A stretch of DNA of 64,000 nt from Pseudomonas sp. G2-4 (GCF_030064125.1 NZ_CP125957.1:5326501-5390500); one strand, 5' to 3'. Shown: positions 28,604 through 43,015, counted from the first letter of the stretch. The notes: generated from the sequence alone by a model not told the origin. A program made the numbers and translations.

Positions 28604-29946
28604 GCCAAGTCCTCCACGGCCCGGGCGAACAGCTGCCCGCGCTCTTCGTAGTTCTTGAACATGTCGAAACTGGCGCAGGCCGGCGACAACAGCACCGCAT
28701 CGCCCGGCTGAGCCAAGGCGCGGCATTGCTGCACCGCTTCGTCCAGCGAACCGACACGAACCAGCGGCACGGCATCGCCGAGTGACTGAGCGATCAACTC
28801 GCGGTCGCGGCCCATCAGCACCACGGCACGGCAGTTGGCCGCCACCGGATCGCGCAGGTCCTTGAAGTCGGCACCCTTGCCGTCGCCACCGGCGATCAGC
28901 ACAAGCTCGCCTTCAATGTCCGCACCCAGCCCTTCGATAGCGGCCAGTGCGGCACCGACGTTGGTGGCCTTGGAATCGTTGTACCAAGCCACGCCATCGA
29001 GGTCGCGCACCCACTGGCAACGGTGTTCGAGGCCGGCAAACGTACGCAGGGCCGAAAGCATGGCGTCGAACGGCAGGCCGACCGCATGCCCAAGGGCCAG
29101 GGCCGCCAGGGCGTTGGCTTGGTTGTGGGCGCCGCGAATCTTCAGTTCGCGCACCGGCATCAGGTTCTGGAATTCGAAGGCCAGGTATTTCTCGCCATGC
29201 TCTTCGCGCAACCCGAAGCCTTTGAAATCCGGAATGCCCAGGCCGAAGGACCAGCATGGCAGGCCTTCGCCCAGCAGCGGACGGGTCAGGGCGTCCTGGC
29301 GGTTGAACACCACTTGCCGGGCACCACGGAAGATCCGGTGCTTGGCCAGGTGATAAGCCGGCAGGCCGCTGTAGCGATCCATGTGGTCTTCGCTGACGTT
29401 GAGCACGGTCGCCACTTCGGCGCCCAGGTGATCGGTGGTTTCGAGCTGGAAGCTCGACAACTCCATCACGTACAACTCGACGTCATCACTGAGCAGGTCC
29501 AGCGCCGGGGTACCGAGGTTGCCACCCACGGCGACACGCTTGCCGGCCGCAGCGGCCATCTCACCCACCAGGGTGGTGACGGTGCTCTTGGCGTTGGAAC
29601 CGCTGATGGCGATGATCGGCGCCTTGGCGTTACGCGCGAACAGCTCGATGTCGCCGGACAGTTTCACGCCACGAGCAGCCGCCGCCTGCAGGGCCGGAGT
29701 CGCCAGGGCCAGGCCGGGGCTCACGTAGAGCTCATCGGCGCGACACAGGAATTCGACGTCCAGCTCGCCACAACGCACGTCCACCTGTGGATAGTCACGC
29801 CGCAGCGTGGCCAGCTCAGGCGGATTTTCCCGCGTATCGGCCACGGCAAACGACACGCCCCGGTTCGCCAGGAAGCGAACCAGGGACATGCCGCTCTTGC
29901 CGAGGCCGACAACGATGCGGAAGTGGTCAGAAGCGATCAGGGACAC
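28600..29946 (-). CDS. murD: UDP-N-acetylmuramoyl-L-alanine--D-glutamate ligase
   Basis: 448 residues. Start codon is GTG at 29946 (MSLIASDHFRIVVGLGKSGMS). Variant P loop GSNAKSTVTT near residues 114-123, VMELSSFQLE, NVSEDHMDRY and AWYNDSKATN, LLSPACASFDMFKNYEERG at the C-terminus. Adds D-Glu to UDP-MurNAc-L-Ala in the cytoplasm. It lies 5 bases after mraY. Confidence 0.98.
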   Translation of the reverse strand: MSLIASDHFRIVVGLGKSGMSLVRFLANRGVSFAVADTRENPPELATLRRDYPQVDVRCGELDVEFLCRADELYVSPGLALATPALQAAAARGVKLSGDIELFARNAKAPIIAISGSNAKSTVTTLVGEMAAAAGKRVAVGGNLGTPALDLLSDDVELYVMELSSFQLETTDHLGAEVATVLNVSEDHMDRYSGLPAYHLAKHRIFRGARQVVFNRQDALTRPLLGEGLPCWSFGLGIPDFKGFGLREEHGEKYLAFEFQNLMPVRELKIRGAHNQANALAALALGHAVGLPFDAMLSALRTFAGLEHRCQWVRDLDGVAWYNDSKATNVGAALAAIEGLGADIEGELVLIAGGDGKGADFKDLRDPVAANCRAVVLMGRDRELIAQSLGDAVPLVRVGSLDEAVQQCRALAQPGDAVLLSPACASFDMFKNYEERGQLFARAVEDLA

Positions 29947-29951
29947 TCGTT

Positions 29952-31034
29952 CTACCTCAGCTTCAGGGTGGCAAGGCCGACCAGGACCAGAATCACGGTG
30001 ATGATCCAGAAACGGACGATCACACGCGGCTCGGGCCAGCCCTTGAGTTCAAAGTGGTGGTGGATCGGCGCCATGCGGAATACGCGGCGGCCGGTCAATT
30101 TAAAGGAGGCAACCTGAATGACGACTGACAGGGTCTCCATCACGAACACACCGCCCATGATGAACAGGACGATTTCCTGGCGAACGATGACTGCGATGGT
30201 GCCCAGGGCTGCGCCCAGCGCCAACGCGCCGACGTCGCCCATGAAGACTTGCGCCGGATAGGTGTTGAACCACAGGAAGCCCAGGCCGGCACCGATCAGC
30301 GCGCCGCAGAACACAATCAGCTCGCCCGCCCCCGGCACATAGGGAATCAGCAGGTATTCAGCGAATTTCACGTTGCCCGACAGGTAGCAGAAGATCCCCA
30401 GCGCGCCACCTACCATCACCGTCGGCATGATCGCCAGGCCGTCGAGGCCGTCGGTGAGGTTGACCGCGTTGCTCGAACCGACGATCACCAGGTAGGTCAG
30501 CACGATGAAGCCTGCGCCCAGCGGGATGGTGTAGTCCTTGAGCATTGGCAGGATCAGGGTGGTTTCCACCGGCGAGGCGGCGGTCATATAAAGGAAGACC
30601 GCCGCGCCGAGACCGAACACCGACTGCCAGAAATATTTCCAGCGACTTGGCAGCCCACGGGAGTTCTTCTCGATCACCTTGCGATAATCGTCGACCCAGC
30701 CGATGGCGCCGAAGAGCAAAGTCACCAGCAGCACGACCCAGACGTAACGGTTCGCCAGGTCGGCCCAGAGCAAGGTACTGATGCCAATGGACGACAGGAT
30801 CAGCGCGCCGCCCATGGTCGGGGTGCCGGATTTGGACAGGTGCGACTGTGGACCGTCGTTACGCACCGACTGACCGATCTGCAGGCTCTGCAACGTGCGG
30901 ATCATCCACGGGCCCAGGAACAGCGACAACGACAGCGCGGTCAGTACACCCAGGATCCCGCGCAGGGTCAGGTACTGGAAGACCGCGAAGCCTTTGTGGA
31001 ACTGTTGCAGGTACTCCGCTAGCAGCAGCAGCAT
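29952..31034 (-). CDS. mraY: Phospho-MurNAc-pentapeptide translocase
   Basis: 360 residues, about ten membrane helices. Makes lipid I on undecaprenyl phosphate. Conserved blocks: [13 protein letters not shown], the aspartate pair in [34 protein letters not shown], and [15 protein letters not shown]. The ATG at 31034 shares one base with the murF stop (TAATG). The upstream in-frame extension lies within murF and is rejected. Confidence 0.98.
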   Translation of the reverse strand: MLLLLAEYLQQFHKGFAVFQYLTLRGILGVLTALSLSLFLGPWMIRTLQSLQIGQSVRNDGPQSHLSKSGTPTMGGALILSSIGISTLLWADLANRYVWVVLLVTLLFGAIGWVDDYRKVIEKNSRGLPSRWKYFWQSVFGLGAAVFLYMTAASPVETTLILPMLKDYTIPLGAGFIVLTYLVIVGSSNAVNLTDGLDGLAIMPTVMVGGALGIFCYLSGNVKFAEYLLIPYVPGAGELIVFCGALIGAGLGFLWFNTYPAQVFMGDVGALALGAALGTIAVIVRQEIVLFIMGGVFVMETLSVVIQVASFKLTGRRVFRMAPIHHHFELKGWPEPRVIVRFWIITVILVLVGLATLKLR

Positions 31035-32401
31035 TAATGTTTCTCCATACGGGTGCCGCACAGCGCCGCGACGATGTTTTCCATCGCTGCACTGCGTGAG
31101 CCCTTGATCAATAAAGTGGTGTTCGGGTCTTGCTCGGCGCCCAAGGCCTGGATCAGCTCGGCCTGAGTGGTGAAATGCTGTGCGTGCTCGCCAAACGCGG
31201 CGACCGCGTGGGCCATCATCGGGCCAACGGCATACAACGCATCGACTTTGCCGCGGGCATAGGCACCGACATCGTGGTGGCCCTGCTGCGCCCACTCGCC
31301 CAGTTCGCCGATATCCCCCAGCACCAGCACGGTACGTCCGGAGAAACCGGCAAGGATATCCACCGCGGCGCACATGGACGTCGGGTTGGCGTTGTAGGTG
31401 TCGTCGATCACACGCATGCCGTTGCTGGCCAGTTGCGCGACGGAGCGCCCCTTGACCGGCTGCACCGCGTTCAGCCCGGCGACGATGCCTGGCAGCGACA
31501 CGCCCAATGCATGGGCGGCAGCTGCCGCCGCCAGGGCATTGGCAACGTTATGGGTGCCGAGCAGATTCAATTGGACCCGCTCGGCACCGTCGGGGCTGTG
31601 CAGGTTGAAGGCCGGGCAACCACGGGCATCGCGGTCCAGGTCACTGGCGTAGAAATTCGCGGCGAGGTTGCTCAGGGCAAAGGTCAGCACCTTGCGTTCA
31701 CCCGCACGGGCCTTCCAGGTTTCGAACGCCTTGTCATCGAGATTCAGCACGGCGACGCCATCGGCATCCAGCCCTTCGATGATCTCGCCCTTGGCCTCGA
31801 CGATTTTTTCCGGGCCACCGAACTCGCCGACGTGAGCGGTGCCAGCGTTGTTGAGCACCGCCACGTGGGGCTTGGTCATGCCCACGGTGTAGGCAATTTC
31901 GCCGAGCCGCGACGCGCCCAGTTCGATGACGGCGGCAGTGTGTTCCGGCGCCAGTTCGAGCAAGGTCAGCGGCACGCCGAGGTCGTTGTTCAGGTTGCCA
32001 CGGGTCGCCAACACCGGGCCGCGGGTGCGCAGGATGCTGGCAAGCATTTCCTTGACGGTCGTCTTGCCGCTGGAGCCGGTGATGGCCGCGACCGGCTTGT
32101 CAAACGCGGCGCGGTTCAGCGCGCCCAGTTGGCCCAAGGCCTGACGGGTGTCAGCGACCAGCAACTGCGGCAGGGTACTGTTGGTCACTTCCCGCTCGAC
32201 CAGCGCTGCGACCGCGCCTTTGGCGGCGACTTCGTTCAAGTAGTCGTGACCGTCAAAACGCGGTCCGGCCAGGGCGACGAACAGCTGCCCCGGAGCAATG
32301 GCCCGGCTGTCGATGCTGACCCCGTCGAAGCTGGCGTCCGCGGCGATGAGGCGCGCATTCAGGGTGTTGGTCAGTTCGCTGAGTTTCAGGGCCTTAAGCA
32401 T
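31034..32401 (-). CDS. murF: UDP-MurNAc-tripeptide--D-alanyl-D-alanine ligase
   Basis: 455 residues. N-terminal domain [21 protein letters not shown] loop [14 protein letters not shown] near residues 105-118, [13 protein letters not shown], and [11 protein letters not shown]. It adds the dipeptide made by DdlB. Overlaps murE by 8 bases. Confidence 0.97.
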   Translation of the reverse strand: MLKALKLSELTNTLNARLIAADASFDGVSIDSRAIAPGQLFVALAGPRFDGHDYLNEVAAKGAVAALVEREVTNSTLPQLLVADTRQALGQLGALNRAAFDKPVAAITGSSGKTTVKEMLASILRTRGPVLATRGNLNNDLGVPLTLLELAPEHTAAVIELGASRLGEIAYTVGMTKPHVAVLNNAGTAHVGEFGGPEKIVEAKGEIIEGLDADGVAVLNLDDKAFETWKARAGERKVLTFALSNLAANFYASDLDRDARGCPAFNLHSPDGAERVQLNLLGTHNVANALAAAAAAHALGVSLPGIVAGLNAVQPVKGRSVAQLASNGMRVIDDTYNANPTSMCAAVDILAGFSGRTVLVLGDIGELGEWAQQGHHDVGAYARGKVDALYAVGPMMAHAVAAFGEHAQHFTTQAELIQALGAEQDPNTTLLIKGSRSAAMENIVAALCGTRMEKH

Positions 32402-33856
32402 GGGCCACCTCCCACGCCGTCAGAGCGTGATCGGCTTCCACCAGGTCGGAGAAAGCATGGCGTTGGCCATTGATTTCCTGATAGTCCTCGTGCCCCTTGC
32501 CAGCCAGGACGATCACATCGTCCGCCGAAGCGCTGGCGATCAACTCGGCAATCGCCTGGCCGCGACCTGCCACGAACTTAACGTTGTCCACCGCCGAGAA
32601 GCCAGCGCGGATGTCGTCGAAAATCTGCAGCGGGTCTTCGGTGCGCGGGTTGTCATCGGTGACCAGTACACCGTCTGCCAGTCGCTCGACCACTTCAGCC
32701 ATCAACGGACGCTTGCCCCGATCGCGATCGCCACCGCAGCCGAACAGGCACAGCAACTTGCCTTTGGCGTGAGGCCGCAGGGCCGTCAAGACTTTCTCCA
32801 GCGCATCGGGGGTATGGGCGTAGTCGACCACCACCAGTGGTTGCGTACCGCCACCCAAACGCTGCATGCGACCGGCCGGGCCTTCGAGCTTCGGCAGGAC
32901 CTTGAGGATTTCGTCCAACGCATAGTCCAGGCCAAGCAAGGCGCCGATGGCGGCCAATACGTTGCTCAGGTTGAAGCGACCCAGCAAGGTACTGCGCAGG
33001 TGATGCTCGCCCTGGGGCGTGACCAGCGTGGCGCGTACGCCTTCGTCATTGAACTGCGCCTGGCGTACATAAAGGTAGGCGCAGGCGTCTTCCAGGCTGT
33101 AGGTGATCAACCGCGACTCACGCTTGTCAGCGGCCAGCTGCCGGCCAAACTCGTCATCGATGTTGATGACCCGGCACTTCAAGTCATTCCAGGCAAACAG
33201 CTTGGCCTTGGCTTCGCCATAGGCCTGCATGGTGCCGTGGTAATCCAAGTGATCCCGGGACAGGTTGGTCAGCACCGCGACGTCAAAGGCCAGCGCGGTT
33301 ACACGTCCCTGGTCCAGGCCGTGGGAAGAAACTTCCATGGCAACGGCCTTGGCACCGGCTTTTTTCAGGTCCGCCAGGGTCGCTTGCACGGCGATCGGGT
33401 TCGGCGTGGTGTGCAGGCCACTTTCCAGTGCGCCGTGAAAGCCGTTGCCCAGGGTCCCGACGATGCCGCAATGCTGGCCGAGCAGGTCCAATGCCTGGGC
33501 CACCAGTTGGGTCACGCTGGTCTTGCCGTTGGTGCCGGTCACGCCGACCAGATTCAAGTGGCGGCTTGGGTCGCCGTAGAAGCGCCCGGCGATATCCGAC
33601 AACTGAGCCACCAGCCCCTTGACCGGAATCAGTGGGACGTCGGTGATCGGCAGCACGGTCGCGCCTGCCACTTCATAAGCCACAGCCGCCGCGCCGCGCT
33701 TCAAGGCATCGGCGATGTGAGCACGGCCATCGAACCGGGCGCCCGGAACGGCCAGGAACAGGTCCCCGGCGCGTACATTACGGCTATCCAAGGCCAGTTC
33801 GCGAATCAGCAGGTCGTGACCGGCGTGGGCAAAAATCTTGTTCAGGCTCAGGGACA

Positions 33857-33857
<1 letters not shown>
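32394..33857 (-). CDS. murE: UDP-MurNAc-L-Ala-D-Glu--meso-diaminopimelate ligase
   Basis: 487 residues. ATP loop GVTGTNGKTSVTQL near residues 105-118, NLSRDHLDYHGTM, and a DNPRTEDP motif; DNPR is the signature for meso-DAP rather than lysine specificity. Start at 33857 overlaps the ftsI stop as ATGA. Confidence 0.98.
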
Positions 33858-35885
<2,028 letters not shown>

Positions 35886-35889
<4 letters not shown>

Positions 35890-36833
35890 CGCAACTTCTC
35901 CGCAACACGCATGACGGCACTACGGGCGCGCGGGTTGGCCTTGAGTTCAGCCTCGGAGGCGAACTGCGCCTTGCCATGGATCTTGATTTTTGGCACGAAG
36001 GCTTCGAAACGCACCGGCAGGTTGCGCGGCAGGTTGTCGGCTTCGCCCTTGGTGAGCTTGCGCATGAACAGCTTGACGATACGGTCTTCCAGGGAATGGA
36101 AGCTGATCACCACCAGCCGACCACCGATCTCAAGGGCTTCAAGGGCCGCCTCAAGGCCGGCCTCGAGGTCGCCCAGTTCGTTATTGACGTGGATACGCAA
36201 GCCTTGGAAAGCGCGGGTCGCCGGGTTCTTGCCCTTTTCCCAGGCCGGGTTGGCGACTTTCAGCACTTCGGCCAGATCGCCGGTGCGTTCGAAAGGCTTG
36301 ATGTCGCGACGTTCGGCCACGGCGCGAGCCATGCGGCCGGAGAAACGTTCTTCGCCGTACTCCTTGAAGACACGGGCGATTTCTTCCACCGGAGCGCTGT
36401 TGACGAATTCGGCGGCACTGACTCCCCGGGACGGATCCATGCGCATGTCCAACGGGCCATCATTGAGAAAACTGAAGCCGCGTTCCGGGTCATCCAACTG
36501 CGGCGAAGACACGCCCAGGTCAAGCAGCACGCCGCTGACCTTGCCGGCCAGGCCGCGCCCGGCGACTTCCGAGCCCAGCTCGGCAAAGCTGCGCTGCACA
36601 ATGACAAAGCGGCCGTCTTCGGCCGCCAGCGCTTGCCCGGTGGCAATCGCTTGAGGATCCTTGTCGAATCCCAGCAACCGGCCGTCCGGACCGAGCTGGC
36701 TGAGGATCAGCCGGCTGTGCCCGCCACGCCCGAACGTACCGTCCAGATAGCAGCCATCAGGACGTACGGCGAGCGCCTCGACGGCCTCGTCCAGCAGTAC
36801 AGTGATGTGGTTGAAGCCGCTATCAGTAGTCAC
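35886..36833 (-). CDS. rsmH: 16S rRNA m4C1402 methyltransferase
   Basis: 315 residues. SAM-binding start [22 protein letters not shown], then [18 protein letters not shown] and RVFQ-type block [30 protein letters not shown]. Modifies the ribosomal P site. Start is GTG at 36833, overlapping the mraZ stop as GTGA. Confidence 0.98.
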
Positions 36834-37285
36834 AGGATCAAATCACGCAGTTCATCAGGCATGGCGCCCGGTTGTTGAATAGCAGCGAGGTCGGCGGCAG
36901 AAACCGCATCCCAGGCATCTTCGTCCCACAGCTGGAACTTGTTCAGTTGGCCCACCAGCATCGCGCGTTTGTCGAGCTTGGCGTACTCGCGCAGGCGCGG
37001 TGGAACCAGGAAACGACCGCTGCCATCGAGTTCGAGGTCGACGGCATTACCGATCAGCAAGCGTTGCAAGCGGCGGTTTTCTTCTCGTAGCGAAGGCAGT
37101 GCGCGCAGTTTGGTTTCGATGATTTCCCATTCATCAAGGGGGTAAACACACAAACATGGGTCAACGGCGTCGATCGTGACGATTAACTGCCCTGAACTTC
37201 GCGAAACGAGCTCGTCACGATACCGGCTCGGCATGGCGAGACGGCCTTTTGCATCGAGACTGATAGCGTTAGCTCCGCGAAACAC
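36830..37285 (-). CDS. mraZ: Transcriptional regulator MraZ
   Basis: 151 residues with two AbrB-like halves ([20 protein letters not shown] and [21 protein letters not shown]), each holding the DxxGR core. First gene of the dcw cluster; MraZ represses its own operon by binding tandem repeats, which are visible just upstream (37329-37354). Start codon is GTG at 37285. Confidence 0.97.
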   Translation of the reverse strand: MFRGANAISLDAKGRLAMPSRYRDELVSRSSGQLIVTIDAVDPCLCVYPLDEWEIIETKLRALPSLREENRRLQRLLIGNAVDLELDGSGRFLVPPRLREYAKLDKRAMLVGQLNKFQLWDEDAWDAVSAADLAAIQQPGAMPDELRDLIL

Positions 37286-37328
37286 GTCAGCGTTTCTCCA
37301 CTTTTTGGCGTTTTACGTTCAAAAAAAC

Positions 37329-37390
37329 CCACTTCATGCCACTTTCCGCCACTTGCGCACACTATAGGAATGCGCCCACCGCACCGTCAA
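37329..37390 (-). promoter_or_regulatory. dcw cluster promoter with three MraZ boxes
   Basis: Reading the minus strand: -35 TTGACG (37385-37390), an 18-base spacer, -10 TATAGT (37361-37366), then three direct repeats AAGTGG at exactly 10-base intervals (37349-37354, 37339-37344, 37329-37334), with a fourth, AAAGTGGAG, nearer the mraZ start. Spacing matches known MraZ operators. The rest of the 308-base gap up to rnpB holds nothing else I can name. Confidence 0.85.
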
Positions 37391-37593
37391 GGCGCGGATT
37401 GAAGGAAAAGCCTTATAGATCGGAGATTTAGGAGCGTTTCAGGAGGGGTAACAAGAATCTGACGTAGGAAATTTCGCCTCAACCCGAATGAGCACAGGAG
37501 GCTGCGCGCACAAGTTAAAGTGATTTGTTAAGAGTAAGATTTTTTTGGTATTAGGAACTGCGTCTGCCAGTGATTCCGGCAGGGAGGGAAAAA

Positions 37594-37951
37594 GGTGGAG
37601 AGTCGATCTGTAAGCCGGGTTCTGTCTTGAACAGTCATTCGTCTACGATGGCCATCACTGGACATCTTTAGCAACCTACCCGGTCCCAGCGCGGGCCACG
37701 CCTTGGGACCCTATTTGGTCTTGCTCCAAGTGGGGTTTACCTAGCCACGAACTGTTGCCAGACGTGCGGTGCGCTCTTACCGCACCTTTTCACCCTTACC
37801 GGCGCCGAAACGCTTAGGCGGTTATTTTCTGTGGCACTTTCCGTAGGCTCACGCCTCCCAGGCATTACCTGGCACTTCGCCCTATGGAGCCCGGACTTTC
37901 CTCCCCCCCCTAATTTTCATAGAGGGCAGCGACTGTCCGATCGACTCTCCG
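37594..37951 (-). ncRNA. rnpB: RNase P RNA
   Basis: Catalytic RNA that matures tRNA 5' ends. The minus strand shows the universal blocks GAGGAAAGTCCGGGCTCC (37886-37903) near the 5' end and AGACAGAACCCGGCTTA (37611-37627) near the 3' end. The ends pair (GGAGAGTCGATC with GATCGACTCTCC), and the length of about 358 fits a type A bacterial RNA. Exact ends are estimated. A T run follows the 3' end. It is placed between rsmI and the dcw promoter. Confidence 0.96.
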
Positions 37952-38022
37952 CCGCGAAGGTTAACGGTAGCGCGCCTGAAGAACAAGCGCTAAAAGCCTT
38001 TGGCCAGCCCGGTGTCCCGGTT

Positions 38023-38895
38023 TCACTGGTCCTTCTGTTTTTCCAGCGCGACCTGATACAGCACGTTCTTGCGCTCGCCGGTGATCTGCGCCGCCAGGGC
38101 AGCGGCGCGCTTGAGGGGCATTTCCTCAAGCAGCAGGTTCAGGATACGCATTGCTTCGCTGCTGACGGCCTCCTCACTTTCCGGCGCCGTCCAGCCTGCC
38201 ACCAGCACCACGCATTCGCCGCGCTGTTGATTGCTATCGTTTTCGACAAACGCCCGCAACTCGGCCAACGGCAGCCCCTTGAGGGTTTCGAAGGTTTTGG
38301 TCAGCTCGCGGGCCAGCAGCGCGGGGCGCTCGGGACCGAACACCAGCTCCATGTCTTGCAGGCATTCAAGGATGCGATGCGGCGCCTCATAAAAGATCAG
38401 GGTACGCGGCTCTTCCTTTATAGCCTCCAGGCGTGCCCGCCGCCCCACCGCCTTGGCCGGTAGAAAACCCTCGAAGATGAAACGGTCCGACGGCAAGCCT
38501 GCGGCCGACAGCGCCGCGATCAATGCACAGGCCCCCGGTACCGGCACCACGCTGATGCCGGCCGCCCGAGCCTGACGCACCAGATGATAGCCAGGGTCGG
38601 AAATCAGTGGCGTACCTGCATCGGAGATCAGCGCTACGTTATCGCCTGCCAAAAGCCGGGTAATAAAACGACTGCCTTCGTCCCGCTCATTGTGCTCATG
38701 GCAGGCCGCCAACGGCGTAGAGATGCCAAAATGTTGCAACAGGCGCAGGGAATGGCGCGTGTCCTCGGCTGCGATGAGGGCAACCTCTTGCAGGATTTTA
38801 AGCGCCCGGGCACTGATATCGTCCAGGTTGCCGATGGGCGTCGCCACCACATAAAGCGAGCCCGCAGCGGAATTCAAAGCACCTGGAGCAGTCAA
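38023..38895 (-). CDS. rsmI: 16S rRNA 2'-O-methyltransferase (C1402)
   Basis: About 290 residues, tetrapyrrole-methylase fold. Conserved start [20 protein letters not shown], then [27 protein letters not shown] and [19 protein letters not shown]. Methylates the ribose of the same 16S position (C1402) that RsmH methylates on the base. Start is probably TTG at 38895 ([12 protein letters not shown]) because GAGGT lies seven bases upstream; the ATG at 38928 would add [11 protein letters not shown] with no good ribosome site. Confidence 0.95.
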   Translation of the reverse strand: MTAPGALNSAAGSLYVVATPIGNLDDISARALKILQEVALIAAEDTRHSLRLLQHFGISTPLAACHEHNERDEGSRFITRLLAGDNVALISDAGTPLISDPGYHLVRQARAAGISVVPVPGACALIAALSAAGLPSDRFIFEGFLPAKAVGRRARLEAIKEEPRTLIFYEAPHRILECLQDMELVFGPERPALLARELTKTFETLKGLPLAELRAFVENDSNQQRGECVVLVAGWTAPESEEAVSSEAMRILNLLLEEMPLKRAAALAAQITGERKNVLYQVALEKQKDQ

Positions 38896-39110
38896 AGCGC
38901 ATACCTCATGATCGGTAAAAACCGCCATTGTAGCGTGTGCCGACGGTCTCGGCTGTTCACATCAGCCATTGTGGGCAATACCTGTCTTTTGTGCTGCGCC
39001 GCAACATTTGAAATACCTAAATTGATCGATTCACGCCACTAACATCGCGCCCCGGCCAGTGCTTGGGTACAATTCGACGCTAATTTGATCTCGTATCAGG
39101 AACACTTTAC

Positions 39111-40922
39111 ATGATCGCTTGCCTGCGGCTGCTCTCCGCCCTCTGCCTCGCTGCCCTCCTGGCGGCCTGCGCCAGCTCGCCCTCGTCCAGCCTTGGCGAA
39201 CTTCCACGGACCCCGGATGCCAGTATCGAGCAGTTGCTCGAACAGGCCGCCCAAAGTAAAACACCGGAAAAAGCCGCCCTGTTGCGCCTGAGCGCAGCAG
39301 ACCTGGCCTACCGCCAGGGCAACGCTGGCCAGTCCGCGCAGATCCTGCAACAAGTACCCGTGGAGCAGCTCAAGCCCGGCCAGCAGATTTTCGCCAGCAC
39401 CCTGGCAGCCGAACTGGCAATGACGCGCAACCAACCCAAGGCCGCGCTGACCGCCCTGAGCCACCCAAGCCTGCAACACCTGAGCGAGCTGCCGGTGGAA
39501 CAGCAGGTCCGCACCGGCACTGTTCGCGCCCGTGCCCTTGAGGCCGATGGCCAGACGTTGGCAGCTGCCAAGGAGCGCATCTTCATTGCCCCTCTGCTGG
39601 AGAACGACGCGGCGGCGAAAAACCACGAAGCGATCTGGTCGCTGATCGCCTCGCTGCCCACCGACCAACTGCAACCGACCACCACCGACGATCTCGGCGG
39701 CTGGCTGGGCCTGGCCCAGGCCGTGAAAACCGCCGGCACCCTGGAACAGCAACAGGCCGCTATCGACAGCTGGCGCGAACAGAACCCGAAGCACCCGGCC
39801 GCCCTCCAGCTACCAACACCGCTGGTCAAGCTCAAGGAGCTGGCGAGCCAGCCGCTGAGCAAGATCGCCCTGCTGCTGCCCCAAAGTGGCCCGCTGGCCA
39901 CCGTCGCCAAAGCCTTGCGTGAAGGTTTCATGGCGGCGCACTACCAGGCTCAACAAGCCGGGCAGAAGCCACCCAGCATCCAGTTCTACGACAGTGCCAG
40001 CCTGACCTCCATGGACGAGTTCTACCGCAAGGCCCAGGCTGACGGCGTGCAGATGGTCGTCGGCCCGCTGGAGAAGCCGCTGGTCAAGCAGATCAGTTCC
40101 CTTGCGCAACTGCCGATCACCACCCTGGCGTTGAACTACAGCGAAGGCGAACAAGGCCCCGCCCAGCTGTTCCAGTTCGGCTTGGCGGCCGAGGATGAAG
40201 CACGCGAAGTATCCCGTCGCGCCCGCGCCGATGGCCTGCATCGCGCAGCCGTCATGGTGCCGAAAAGTGAATGGGGTGATCGCGTATTGAAAGCCTTCAG
40301 CCAAGACTGGCAGGCCAACGGCGGCACCATCGTCGCTGTCGAGCGGGTCGACCAACCGGTGCAACTGGCCCAGCAGATCGCTGACATGTTCCAACTGCGC
40401 CAGAGCGAAGGTCGCGCCAAAAGCCTGCAAAATACTGTCGGAACCACGGTCGCAGCCCAGCCATCGCGTCGCCAGGACATCGAGTTCATCTTTCTGGCAT
40501 CGACCCCGCAACAGGCCCAGCAGATCAAGCCGACCCTGAACTTCCAGTACGCCGGCGACGTGCCGGTCTATGCGACTTCCCAGGTGTTCAGCGCCAGCGG
40601 CGACCAGAACCAGTACAACGACATGAACGGTATTCGCTTTTGCGAAACCCCTTGGCTGCTCGATGCCAATGACCCGCTACGCAAGCAGGTCACCGCTCAG
40701 TGGCCCCAGGCCGGTGGCAGCATGGGCCGACTCTACGCAATGGGGGCAGACGCCTACCGCCTGGCGCCGCGCCTGGGTCAGCTCAAGACCCTGCCGGACA
40801 GCCGCATCGAAGGCCTGACAGGCAGCCTGGCCGTGTCGCCATCCCAACGCGTACAGCGTCAATTACCTTGGGCCGAGTTCGTCAACGGCCAGGTCCAGCG
40901 CCTTCCGGACACCCAGCGCTGA
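39111..40922 (+). CDS. lpoA: Outer-membrane lipoprotein activator of PBP1A (LpoA)
   Basis: 603 residues. Lipoprotein signal with lipobox LLAAC (Cys20). N-terminal TPR-like helical half (ALLRLSAADLAYRQGNAGQSAQIL) and a C-terminal periplasmic-binding-like half (KIALLLPQSGPLATVAKALREGF ... YATSQVFSASGD). LpoA reaches through the peptidoglycan to stimulate the class A synthase. Divergent from rsmI, as in many gammaproteobacteria. Its stop overlaps the yraN start (TGATG). Confidence 0.95.
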   Translation: MIACLRLLSALCLAALLAACASSPSSSLGELPRTPDASIEQLLEQAAQSKTPEKAALLRLSAADLAYRQGNAGQSAQILQQVPVEQLKPGQQIFASTLAAELAMTRNQPKAALTALSHPSLQHLSELPVEQQVRTGTVRARALEADGQTLAAAKERIFIAPLLENDAAAKNHEAIWSLIASLPTDQLQPTTTDDLGGWLGLAQAVKTAGTLEQQQAAIDSWREQNPKHPAALQLPTPLVKLKELASQPLSKIALLLPQSGPLATVAKALREGFMAAHYQAQQAGQKPPSIQFYDSASLTSMDEFYRKAQADGVQMVVGPLEKPLVKQISSLAQLPITTLALNYSEGEQGPAQLFQFGLAAEDEAREVSRRARADGLHRAAVMVPKSEWGDRVLKAFSQDWQANGGTIVAVERVDQPVQLAQQIADMFQLRQSEGRAKSLQNTVGTTVAAQPSRRQDIEFIFLASTPQQAQQIKPTLNFQYAGDVPVYATSQVFSASGDQNQYNDMNGIRFCETPWLLDANDPLRKQVTAQWPQAGGSMGRLYAMGADAYRLAPRLGQLKTLPDSRIEGLTGSLAVSPSQRVQRQLPWAEFVNGQVQRLPDTQR

Positions 40923-41284
40923 TGCCTGACCGGTCACGCCAGCAAAGCGGACGGGATGCCGAGGGCCAGGCCCTCGCGCATCTTCAACAACAAGGTCTGC
41001 GTCTCCTGGCGCAGAACTGGTTGTGCAAACGCGGCGAGCTTGATCTGGTCATGCTTGATGGCGATACAGTAGTATTCGTCGAAGTTCGCTACAGAAAAAA
41101 TACCCAATGGGGCGGTGCGCTCGACAGCATCGACGGGCGCAAGCGCCAGAAGCTGGTTTTCGCCGCGCAGTATTTCCTGCAAAAGGAGTCTCGCTGGGCC
41201 GATCATCCCTGCCGTTTCGACGTAGTTGCCATTGACAGCAATGCCGATCAGTTGAACTGGCTGCAGAACGCCTTCGACAGCTGA
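40922..41284 (+). CDS. yraN: YraN family (UPF0102) nuclease-like protein
   Basis: 120 residues. Endonuclease-like fold with GELDLVMLDGDTVVFVEVRYR, where the usual D/ExK core appears as EVR. A WGGALDSIDGRKRQKLVFAAQYFL segment follows. Function uncertain even in model species. The start overlaps the lpoA stop codon; the open frame back to 40700 lies inside lpoA and is not used. Confidence 0.93.
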   Translation: MPDRSRQQSGRDAEGQALAHLQQQGLRLLAQNWLCKRGELDLVMLDGDTVVFVEVRYRKNTQWGGALDSIDGRKRQKLVFAAQYFLQKESRWADHPCRFDVVAIDSNADQLNWLQNAFDS

Positions 41285-41361
41285 GCCCCATGCCGAGCCG
41301 GACACTTTCATTTAACTTTTTTGCTCTTTGCTTTGCGGGCCGCACATGTTTGTGCCGATAA

Positions 41362-42554
<1,193 letters not shown>

Positions 42555-42611
42555 GGGGTGGTTCGGTTGCGGGCTTTGTGAGACGCAGCTTGTTGGTCGT
42601 GTTGATTACTT

Positions 42612-42653
42612 AAAAACGGCGCTTCTTCCAGGGTGGGATGGCGCCGTTTTTTT
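42612..42653 (+). terminator. Terminator after dolP
   Basis: AAAACGGCGC and GCGCCGTTTT form an inverted repeat around a ~19-base loop, followed by a T run. It closes the lpoA-dolP transcription unit and marks the left edge of the accessory patch. Confidence 0.85.
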
Positions 42654-43015
42654 ATGGGCGGGATTTTCGGGTTTTGGGTGTATATCCGTTGCTGCGGTAA
42701 CGGCTACTGGCGGTTCCGCTCTTACAGCGGGTCACTTTCGAAAATCCGGAAGCCGGCCCAGGCGAAAGTAACCAAAGCGCTTTTGCCCCACCACTCGGCA
42801 CCTCGCCTAGGCTCGGTGTGCCCTCACTCCGGCATTGCTCCGTGGGCCGCCGCGAAGGGCCATCCATGGCCCAGCGCGGCTAACCCGGCATCCATGCCGG
42901 GTTGCCCACTGCGCAATGCCTGCGTTCGGCCAGCGTGGTTAACGGGGCGCCGAGATCAACGTCCGTCGCGAGGCGGCCTGAGAGCCGACCTGGTTCTCTC
43001 GGTCGTACTCCGATC
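42654..43015. repeat. Probable dispersed multicopy Pseudomonas sequence, no gene called
   Basis: No coding frame is convincing across this stretch. The minus-strand translation contains SKVTRCKSGTASSRYRSNGY, a string I recall recurring in many P. fluorescens-group genomes as a spurious hypothetical protein, which suggests a dispersed repeat. Internal inverted repeats are present (for example CCCGGCATCCATGCCGGG near 42890). It may be an old mobile or structured element; its copy number cannot be judged from one window. Confidence 0.45.
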
